Of a stretch of DNA of 64,000 bases, positions 54,290 to 64,000 are shown in pieces; the stretch's first letter is position 1, and every line of letters starts with the position of its first letter. This DNA is from Kappaphycus alvarezii (Eukaryota; Rhodophyta; Florideophyceae; Gigartinales; Solieriaceae), in contig NADL03000517.1 in NCBI GenBank assembly GCA_002205965.3, positions 1 to 64,000 of the forward strand, given 5' to 3'. Both the position numbers and the translations under genes were made by a program. A model generated the notes under the pieces. It made no database searches. It saw only the letters and a list, made by a program, of their open reading frames with translations, and was not told the DNA's origin.

Positions 54290-56469
54290 TACAACTTTTC
54301 CCTATCATGAAGCTTGAAAGATGGTGAAATGAATGATAGAGACCGTTAATACGAACTTATTCAGACAAATAATGAAAAATGTTGAACAAAGGCAAAAGTC
54401 TAACAAAGCTAATTTCGAAACCTTGACTAATTAGAAAAAAATGTATAGCTATAATAGGAGCTTTTCTCATAGTTCGGAAAAACTTTAATACTTCCATATT
54501 TCATTTTTTTCACTTCACATAAATATTCCCATTAAACTGAATTCCAATGAGCTTAAAAGTACTAAAGAGGGGAACATATTTATGATTAAAAAGAATTGTT
54601 CAGATTGAAAATTCTAAGGCAAGAGAATCGTTTTAAAATGATCTGTACATTCAATATACCGAGAATAGTAGGCTTGATTATGTTTATTCTTTTCATAACG
54701 GAAATATTGAAGCCTACCTGAAGAAATATTTGGGAGCAATATGATCCAGATGATGATACAAACAATGAATATTACTTTGGAAGCAGGGTGTACTGGGGAG
54801 CTCATTAACCTTAAAAGCAATATAGAACCTAATGTAAACATTTCCAAGGTATATTTTCTGTGTAAGCAAACAAAACTTAAAATAAGAAAATCTATAAGGC
54901 ACTATATAGACCACAATTTATACGTAAATCGGTCCGAAAAGTTTCTATATTATGAATGTGCTTATATCTGAAAAATTCTACATTTAGTGACAGGTATTTT
55001 TGCTTTCTTACAGAACATTATGTGCTGATACTTAACTTCAAAGTAATATGTCATACTAGAAATCAATGTCATTTGTCCGTACACATAATACTCTCCAGCC
55101 TACAGAATTCACTTTTTCGGGAGAAAAAAATTTTACGTTTTGGTATATGACTTGAAAATATATCTATAGGAATCCAAAACATGATACCACTCGCAGCAAA
55201 AAGGTCTATTTAAACAATTTCGAGATATGGTACTCCGTACCCAATACTGTAAGGCTCTATTTGATTACCATAAATTTCATTGTAAAAGTACAGTAACGTT
55301 AATTTCTGTAAAGTAGAACCAAGAACCCAGTTATGTAGATAAAGTAGATTAATGTGTCAGAATGTGGCTCAGATGTCATTTGAGAAGGATTAATTTAACT
55401 ATTTTATGAGGTTCGCCACTGTAATCTATATTACGCTAAAATAAATTTTAGTTATTTCACGGTTTTCAATCTTCTATTATTTTCCACACCACACAATTTA
55501 TAGGGCCTATACACATATCAGGTGGGCACAGCACCCTTCAAAAAGTAAACGTATAATCCTTCCCTACCGTTCACTTAGTGTCCATTTCCTATCTTACGCG
55601 ACGGATCCTAACTTTAAAGTGAGCATATTCCTCCTCTTCACTGCTATCATGGTTTTCTTGGGAAGGATCACAGGTCCTTACATCTGTTTGGTTCTGTTTG
55701 ATCCCGAAAATAGTCAAAATTATTATCTTTGTTTCCTTTATATCGATATATCCCCATTATTGAAGAATAGATGGAGCTGCATCACCTGTCTCAGATAGTT
55801 CGATGACGGAAGATCTCCAATATTTTTTGGCCCACCTATAAGGGTGAAAATAAAGATATGGATACTCGTAATAAGGAAATCATTCGGTTTTCGATACTTT
55901 GGCCTGAAGTCATTGCAAATGCGCTCATACATTCTTATTTTTGAATTACCTTACCTCTATACTCGTTGTAAAACTAACCATTTACTTATTTGATTACATT
56001 TTTCTTTTGACTGTAAGATTATTTGAGACCCTAGCCGAGTAAATAGGCCTTTAAAGTGAAATATGTACTGAGAACTTCCATACTGCAAAACCATTTCTTC
56101 ATTGCAAGGAGGGCTTTAAGTGTATAAATATATAAACGTACAGAAAATGCACGCTAAAGACGTCGGAAATTCTTCCTTTGGCCTTGTTTAGTCATGAGTG
56201 CATTTCAATGCCTCTTAGCACCGAAAGATGTGTATTAAAATGCATATACAGAAAAAAATAAGGATGCAGGACCAACGATGAATATTGTATCATACTTTGC
56301 AAGTGATCGTTTGATTTTGTTGAATGTGTTTAATTAATTTTATGTTTTTTTTATTTATGAAACGCCTGCAATAATTGATTTCCGCGAACTTCTTGGTTCT
56401 AGGAGATAGCAAATGAGATTCTGAGAATTAACTATCTTGGACATTAAATTTTCCACGTTGAACTGATAG
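54290..56469. other. AT-rich intergenic DNA
   Basis: No supported gene or repeat. Confidence 0.4.
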
Positions 56470-56914
56470 CTTGGGTCGACGAGTGTGGAACCCAGGTACT
56501 TATCTCGAAAACGTCTTCCGTCTATTCATTCTCGTCCACAGGGTTCCATTTAGCGAATTTTATGGTACTTAGTATGTTTGATTGAGACTTTAGTGATAGC
56601 TGAACAATCTATTTAAGCAGAATAAACCGATTTTTCGAGAAGAGTTCGATCAAGTTCGAAGACAAATTCAAGTGCGGACTCAAATAGTGGAGAAGTCTGT
56701 TTTCAAATTCCGACATAAAAAGCCCGTTTTACTTTATATATGCGCTAGGACTTGCCTCTTCAAAAATTGCTTGTAGCTGGCTGAGCCGCGGTCTTTATCC
56801 ACTTCCCTTTGTTCCAACAACCACATTTCAGTCCACTTTTAATGTCGCATGAAACACATCATTTACATCATAAATGGTTCCGAAAATCTCTTCTATTGCT
56901 AATTATCTCTATCG
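56470..56914 (+). repeat. Decayed family-A LTR relic
   Basis: Aligns with the second half of the LTR. Anchors are TTTTATGGTACTTAGTATGT, AATCTATTTAAGCAGAATAAAC, TTGCTTGTAGC, CACTTCCCTTTGTTC and a degenerate end CTCTATCG. Strong divergence and many indels make it an ancient copy. Confidence 0.75.
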
Positions 56915-57689
56915 ACAGCCCTTTGGAGGATGAAACACAATTATACAGATTTCAGCAGGCAATAAAACTCAGAATAACTCTTTTCCTACGCAGCTCAGAA
57001 TAATATTTTTTAAGTTTTTGGAGATCCTTGAATCAATGTGTACCGATCTCTTTGGAAATTTTGAAGGCGAAATTGGTAAGTTCTAATCTTCCTTGGTCAC
57101 AACCGGTGTTTTTATATAAATCCTTAATTTTCTCGGCATAGTCAAAAGTAGAAGCACAATTTTCAGCCGGGTTGCGTCACAAGGAGGAAAAATAGCGACA
57201 AACGAAGCCATTAAAAAGGGAGAAAATGAGTATGTCAGCGAAAAAGTCCAGTACCATCCATGTATTGGTATGTTATGAAGATCAAGCGTGATAAAAAGCT
57301 CCCTTCTGACGGGAATTTAAAAAATTTATGTAGAAAATTGCATCGATATGTCTACCCTATACTCTCCGTCCATATATCTGCCTGAATTTAAAGCTCGTAG
57401 AAGATATTCAAATAGTCCGAACGACCACAGAAGTAAGTGCAGATGTACCCTTGTCTGTAAGTGATTCAGGTCTATATGGACCAAAAAACACAAGAAGATG
57501 CGATAAAAAAGAATGTTTTAAAAAAGAGGTCAGGACAACATTTACTCATTAAAAACATGTAAAGTCGTTCATTTCACTATAACGGCATTTGGAAGCCGAA
57601 TAAGCGTTAAAATATGGTCTTTGAACAAATTTTACGTCAAAATAAATAAATCCACACGAAATGACTAGACTTTAATTATTTCTATTTAT
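56915..57689. other. AT-rich intergenic DNA
   Basis: No supported gene. The first bases may be remnant internal sequence of the preceding LTR's element, which could not be confirmed. Confidence 0.3.
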
Positions 57690-58584
57690 TCAAAGGGCTT
57701 GGAATGGCGTCTTAGTTCTAATAGAACGTAATGAAGCAGGTCTGACTCGCTTGAAGACAGAGAAAAAAGCATAATTTGCACCAATGAAACGTGCTATTTC
57801 GTTTCCTTTCGTAAGATAACCCTTCCCGGCGGAAATTGAAACACTACTTTCACCTATATCGGGGAACAATAATTGGAATGTCTTGATCCGAAGATGATAT
57901 TTCCACTTGAATATACCTTGTCCCAGCTGTGGCGTACCCCATAGATTAGCATTCAATTTTCCACTTCTACATTCAAATGAAAGTGAGGATCTATTGCATA
58001 GAATACGGCTCCAGTACGCCCTAGTACAAGATCTAACAAGTGTACAAGCTGGATCCACACTTCTGATGGCATGTAACCCATTTAATGTCTAGCTTAGACA
58101 ATAAAATGTAGCTATTAGTGACAGCCGTGTACAGTAGCCAAAAAACGACGGCATACAGGTTTCTAACACTGCAACTTGTATTAGTAGACTGAGCGCAGCT
58201 TGCCAGAAATATCTAAGCACTCTATGGTAAATTTTTATTCATCTACTACTTTGGGAATGTACAAACGCATAGTTGGTGCACTTCCAAGAATAGCCCACAC
58301 ACGCGCCCCGTTAGTTGAAGTTATTTTAGGCCACTCTTGCAAAAGCTCAACGGTCCACCATGATGTGCAGTCGTTTTCATTCGAATAGAGCCATTATCAA
58401 CCAATGTGGGAGCTATAACAGACCCTTCTTCAAAAATCTCTATCCATGAAGAGTTCCAGTACAGTTGGAAATTCTTCTCTCCACGTACTCTCAGTGCCTT
58501 GAGAAACCGGTATATGTTTAGTCGTACTGTTCCAAAGGCTGCGATATCAATTTCGTGGAGCAAACGGAACAGCTTGGGAGACAA
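57690..58584 (-). other. Coding-like minus-strand fragments, unassigned
   Basis: ORFs 58321-58584 (IAAFGTVRLNIYRFLKALRV, SVIAPTLVDNGSIRMKTTAH) and 57690-58058 (SLSFECRSGKLNANLWGTPQ, SSVSISAGKGYLTKGNEIAR) read on the same strand with a stop-ridden gap between. Balanced amino-acid composition suggests an old broken gene. No family is recognised. Confidence 0.25.
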
Positions 58585-58889
58585 AAAAGATTGTCCCTGT
58601 GAACTGTGTACTGAAAAGTATTGGAGACTCCCTGAATGCAGCGGGGAATCTCATTAGTCAAAAGAGCAAATAGTGCTAAAGAATAGGAAAAAAGATCTTT
58701 GCAATACATAAAAGTCTTTTAATGGTTTCGATTAGAATGCGGAAATGCCCAGAATATCTATCCTGATTCGCAAAGAACCCATATTTGAAACCAGAGCCAA
58801 TTGGTATGAATCTTACTTGCACTGCTTCGCTTTAATGCGCATGGTTCATGAAAATCATTTAATCAGTACTCACATTGAACCCGAAAATC

Positions 58890-59370
58890 CAAAGTCTGTT
58901 GGATGCCCAGACAACGGCATTGAAAAAATGTTGCATTTTGTAAAAGAGATATGTATTTGTTTCCAACTTGCTTTACCTCTCCTAGAGAAAGCGGTTTGTT
59001 TAGCATATATAGATTTCTCGCTAACACGGAAGCCCCAAAAAATATGCTGAGAACCATGTAATTCATTCAAGCGAATTCTGTGGAGGAGAATGGATAGAAG
59101 GAAGACATTTTTTGAACTAAGTATCTAGGCTCCATACCCGCCGAGCCAAGCTATATATGAAGAGTAAAAATGTAGTGGTAAATACATGGAGTTTTCAGAG
59201 TTGCACTTGGTATCTCCTAGAACCAAGACGTCCGCTAACATAAATTACTGTGCGTTTCACAAATTAATTAAAAAAACCACAAACTTCTCATACTCATGAA
59301 AATTTAAAAAATCTTTCAAATTAAGATACTAGAGTCCTAGTTGTTCCTATGTCCTGATATTTTTCTGTGT
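58890..59370 (-). repeat. Decayed family-A LTR relic
   Basis: Aligns with 35040-35470 of the solo LTR. Anchors are CCAACTTGCTTTACCTCTCCTA, AGCATATATAGATTTCTCGCTA, GCCCCAAAAAATATGCTGA, AGTATCTAGGCTCCATACCC and AATTTAAAAAATCTTTCAAATT. It is about as degraded as the relic at 56.5 kb and lies in the opposite orientation. Confidence 0.75.
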
Positions 59371-59379
59371 ATATAGTTT

Positions 59380-62300
59380 TAGTAAACATAATGAATATAT
59401 GGTGCATTTATTTACTGCGACACTTCTCCGGACTGAAGGCCGGGTTTTTTCCAAATTGATTGAGAGCTTGGCATCTCTGGAAGCTTTTCTGGGAAACGAC
59501 TTCCATTCATTAGAAGTAAATAAATTGATAGATGACAGATTTTAGGTAAGAGGGCGGAGACCGGCGGCTCCAAGGCTTTGCAGTGTTATGAAGTTATAAA
59601 GTGAGAATGAGAAAAAGGGTAGAGTGGAATTTATCTACACGGGGTTTCGATTACATGTATCGGAGGTGGCAAGTGTGTCAAAGTTGCTAGCCCAAGTGAA
59701 GCAGGGAGAGTATCATTGATGTAGTTGTACAAAAACTCAATAAGTTCTGCATGCAGCGCGATAAACATGATCGTTAGAGGAAAAAAAGCTCCTTTCTGAG
59801 GATGAGGGCGAGAGAGCACACACCTTTGTCTTTTTCCAATGGTCAAAAATGGACAGGTAGGGGAATATTGTTTCATACGGTAAAGAGGACAGAAAGTATT
59901 TTTTTTGAAATATAAAAAAAGTGATTGTGCAGCAGATGGCTTCGCTAGCAGCGCAGACTAGAAATTTGTGGGATGGAAGCTGGAAAAGAACGAAAAAAAG
60001 ATAAATAACCCTTCTCCAAACCCCCTCGAGAAGATAGGGCACTGTGAAAGACCACTTTCCACGAGGGTTCTTCGCTTGAAAAACTCAATATTTTATATTT
60101 TTGATCGAAATATTTGAGAACTAGAAGTAGAGAATTAAGTTTTTGGACAAACCATGGGCCGCACTATCATTTAAAAGTATCTGAAGAGAGAAAAATGTGA
60201 AAAAAAATTAAAAAATGAAAGATTATACCCAAGTATAATAATTAATGCCATATTATTCTTTTTTAAGGTTTAGAATTTAGTAAGCCATGAGAATTTGCAT
60301 TCTATTGAACGTTGTTGTCATATTTCAGTAACCTTGTGTTTCCAAAATAATTGGCTATAAATTCCCGGATCCGCAATTAGAAGCTCTACAAATGACTTAC
60401 TTTTTAATCCTTTCTAAATTTATGTTTTTACTTTTCATCCCAAAAATCCTTTTTCTGGGTGGATTTTTATGCCAATCCATTCTAAGGTGAGTAGTTTTCT
60501 TGTTGACTACTCCAAAAAAATATTTTGGCTTTTTTCATTCAAATTGAGAACCTACACTTCTTCAAGTCATGAGAAATTCCTCATAAAAATTTTCACAAAA
60601 ATTTTCATAAACATTTTCATAAACATTTTCATAAATTTTTTCATAAATTTTTTTGGATAGATGAGGCCAGATAGAAATTAAATAAAACCACGAAATCCAA
60701 TCACAACAGATGATAAATTAACTACTTAAATTATGGTAAGTTGACAGAATAAAGTTGTATATAGCTACGGCATATCTTGTATATTTAAACTGAATCTTCA
60801 AATATAGAAAAGAAAATGTCGTAAGTGTGATACTAAAACTAACCATAGGTTTTTTGCCACTAATCGGAAATATCAGAGAGAGTAAATGATACAGGCCTAT
60901 GTTAATAATTACTTTTAAAAATTGATAAAATTATCAAAAAAAATTTCCAGAGCTGTATACAGAGCCAAAGTTAATGATCTTACTATTATACAGACACGAT
61001 GAAGTAAACTAAGCAAGGATTGAAAATTATTTTGTTCAAAATTGCTCGTGTATATATATTTGAAGATCCAATTTGTCATTGAGCCCAAAATTAAAATGGT
61101 TAATAGTTAACCGCCGAATTATTCCTAAGTTTAACAGAAATATGTCAAATACTGATAAAAAAATGGGCAAACAAGGGGATTTTTCAAAGCAAAAAAGTAA
61201 CTTTAAAAAAATAATTCTTGAGCGATTTTGTCCATTTCACTGGTGAATAAATAAACAACAATCACTAAATCAAAACTAACACATGAAATATTTGCGGCAA
61301 TTTATTTGATTGGTAAATTAATTTGATTTTATTTTTACATACTTTTAGCGTTTTCTTACTTTGAATTTTTCTTGCTGTGCTTTGTCTTTTAATTTGTGGA
61401 AACTATCTTACTAGACTATTTCATCAAGTGTCAATGTGGTGCAACGTTAATATACTACTGTATAATCAGTTCATAGCTTTTGGTGGATTATCTGTGCTTA
61501 CTCGGACTAGGTAAGGTCTTTGAGTTTATAAAACGGGGTACCTTAAGTTTGAAACCTTAGAAGGATGGTACATTGCGTTTTTCCAGAGGTATATGCACCG
61601 GAGTTTTACAGATAATACTGAATTCTTGAAATATCACGAGTCTTAATGCAAAGTAACTCTGTTGAGGATCGGTATTTTTTTATCAGCGAGGTATGCTCTT
61701 CTATCTAAGTAATCTTTACATCCAGTCATTTACCATGACGTCTATTTAATTTTACGAATCTTAACAATTTCCACTTCAGCTCCTTACTTAAATTTTTTTA
61801 GGTCTAGTAAATGAAAGAATGAGGTATTAAATTATTGTTGGAGTTATTCTTATTTCTCTTAAACGATTATAACTCTCAAAACATGTGATATAAAAGTGTA
61901 GGTCACTAATAAACACAAAAGCATTACTTAGAATATAAATAGGGGTACTTTGTAAGTATTAGTGAGTATTAGAAGCGCTTTATTTAATTTACTCAAATAA
62001 ATTACCTTACTACGGTTACTCGTTAAGTGTTTTTACTTTTTATTTAAACGATGATTTCGGGATCTGAAATGAGCTGTGCATAGCATTTAATTGATTATTA
62101 TGACGATAGAAGGGATCCATCATCTATTTCGATTAAGACCCGTACAATTTCACAATAAATTTTACATAGCTCACTTTTTTCTCAATCACTGCGTTCTCCT
62201 TACCATGCAGTCAATACTGAGTGCAAACAAATTTTGGATCCATAATTAAATAATTTGCGATTTTCAGTTCGAGAAGCGGTTAAAGCACGAGCTAACATTG

Positions 62301-64000
62301 ATTTTCATCAAATAAAAAGTTTCGAGAATCTCGTAAAGTATTCTAAAGCTTTTCTAATTTGTTCCACTTAAAATGAAATCATTGCTAGGCAAACGTTTTC
62401 ATCGATTGCTAAAAGATAAAATTGTCATGAATTGGAAGTAACTCTGTTAATAATATTACGAAAATCGCTATAGGGGCCAATTAATATTTACTAATATTCA
62501 CTAAGCTTTTTGAGCCTCATTTCATCTCTTAATCTTAAGTTAGACACCAAAATTTAAATTTTTTGTAGTACTAATTTGTATATACCAATTCACAGGCCAT
62601 AACAAATTCCTTCAAATATTACTTCCTTTCAGTTATATGCTCTATTATGTTCATCATAAAATAGTTTCTAGAACATATATCAAACTCAGATGTCGAAGAA
62701 ACTGTGCTCCATTGCTGAACAATTTACATAAATATGTACTTCTAATGCTGCACAAATTTAGCCCTTTTCTCCAGTCTTTTCAAGTTGGTGCGTTTGACTG
62801 TCCAATGATTCAAAAAAACCCAATAGATGATATTAATAGAGTAATCCCCTAAGTCCTAGACAGCCAACAAATCGTTACTAAATCCGAATCATACAGTTAT
62901 TGATAATAATTTTTGTCTGTCTTGTGATTTATACCCTTTGGAAATGGCTTACCAAGAATAAATGAGTTTCTTCTCATTTGACATACTATCGAAATCTCGA
63001 GGCTTAACCTGTGTACTTTTTTGAATCTCCTATATGTTTTTTCATGGCATATTTCTGTATTTCGTGCATCCTTCATTCTAGTGAGGGTGATGTTTTCTGG
63101 AAATAAAGATTATGAATATAGTTTCAGTAGTTTAGCATCACTATACTTTAGTTCTTTATGGTGATTACTTGGGAGCTCACTTTGGATTGGGAGTTTTTAA
63201 AATTAAAATGGGTAATCGATATCCTTGTGAATAGAAAAGGACTAAGGGGATCCTGGACAAGCGGAGCGCAAATTGATTATTTTTGATCAGATACATAAAT
63301 AGTCAAGTCTTTTTCAAAGATTTTATTGCGGTAAGGATAGGAAAAATGCAAAAAAATGGATTCGAGTTCAGAAATGTTCTATTGGTGGTAAAAATGAAGA
63401 AATTAGAGGAAATCTGCCTCCTAATTCCAGCTCCAAGTTTCTCCTAGTTTTTAATATCAGTACATTGACTTACTCGAGATTTGTAGGCTGAACCAAATAC
63501 TGTAGCTAGATGTTACTCGAAATAAGATTTATTGCTTTCGGAGTTTCAATATTGCTTAATTGTTTGAAAAAAGCCAAGTTTTGTGCTCCTTGAAACGGTC
63601 AATTTTAATGAAATATCGCATTTATCATAGATCTAAATTTTAAATTTTTGTTTTTCGATTCTTTTCCTGAAGTTTTGTGGGAATTAAACGCCAATTTTAA
63701 GAGATCGAAAGTTCCAAAAAAATTATTTTGAAAAAGGTTTTTTTTAACTTTTTTAGCCCTTCGATAATCGGAGAGAATGGAAATTATTTTAGCGCAATCA
63801 TATATTATTTTTTCCTACACAAAAACTGAAACACTGTCAATATTTAGTTTTTTGTATAAAAACTGAATCAGTCAGAGGTAAGAAGGTAAAATCGACTCTT
63901 ATGCGGACTGAATTAATATTATTCCGTTTCTTGAAACTTACTTGGATTCATTTCAAAGAAAATCCATACTTCAGATCCTGAGACTTGTTTAGAATGCACT
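59380..64000. other. Strongly AT-rich intergenic DNA
   Basis: No gene supported. At 60586-60656 a unit of about 12 bp (CATTTTCATAAA) repeats five to six times and makes a spurious FINIFINIF ORF. The rest shows no feature on either strand. Confidence 0.45.

Noticed and set aside
60469..60660. ORF ending in repeated FINIFINIF
   Set aside because: It is the translation of a 12-bp AT-rich tandem repeat.

Overview
The window is eukaryotic nuclear DNA from a repeat-rich, gene-poor region. No confident host gene, tRNA, rRNA or CRISPR array was found. Almost everything recognisable is a transposable element: three Ty3/gypsy lineages (A, B, C), a site-specific-type non-LTR retrotransposon, a PIF/Harbinger element, a hAT remnant, a palindrome-bearing MITE and LTR relics of several ages. 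The organism cannot be fixed from this sequence. The element mix and a Harbinger-associated DUF6818-like Myb protein would fit a red alga or another non-plant, non-animal eukaryote, but this is a low-confidence inference.

Layout. 1-9705 is a tandem Ty3/gypsy array (family A): the 3' part of one copy (1-2192), a shared LTR (2193-2908), a full second copy (2909-8985) and a terminal LTR (8986-9705). Downstream of integrase, family A encodes an unrecognised domain that is present twice in tandem. 9740-14121 is a decayed non-LTR retrotransposon with a reverse transcriptase, a zinc finger and a restriction-like endonuclease-like C-terminus, followed directly by a second 5'-truncated copy. 14176-16874 is a complete two-gene PIF/Harbinger element with TIRs and an ATT target duplication. 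16964-23064 is a complete but inactivated Ty3/gypsy element (family B). 23854-28789 is a long inverted repeat (arms about 1.03 kb, element D). It encloses a truncated minus-strand Ty3/gypsy element (family C).

From about 28.8 kb the DNA becomes AT-rich and sparse. It holds a MITE with a 20-bp palindrome, a 1.1-kb pyrimidine-rich tract, a minus-strand hAT transposase pseudogene (32738-34530), a solo family-A LTR with a perfect 5-bp target duplication (34776-35498), two related minus-strand coding-like fragments (38.4 and 46.5 kb), and three progressively decayed family-A LTR relics (45.3, 56.5 and 58.9 kb). The last 10 kb is essentially featureless AT-rich DNA.

How the parts relate. Elements A, B and C share an unusual primer-binding-site motif and two linker motifs in Gag-Pol, so they are sister lineages. 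Family A is the youngest: its LTRs are nearly identical, and it also left the solo LTR and older relics. Many frameshifts in family A are one-base indels that differ between two nearly identical copies, so part of the damage may be consensus error rather than decay.
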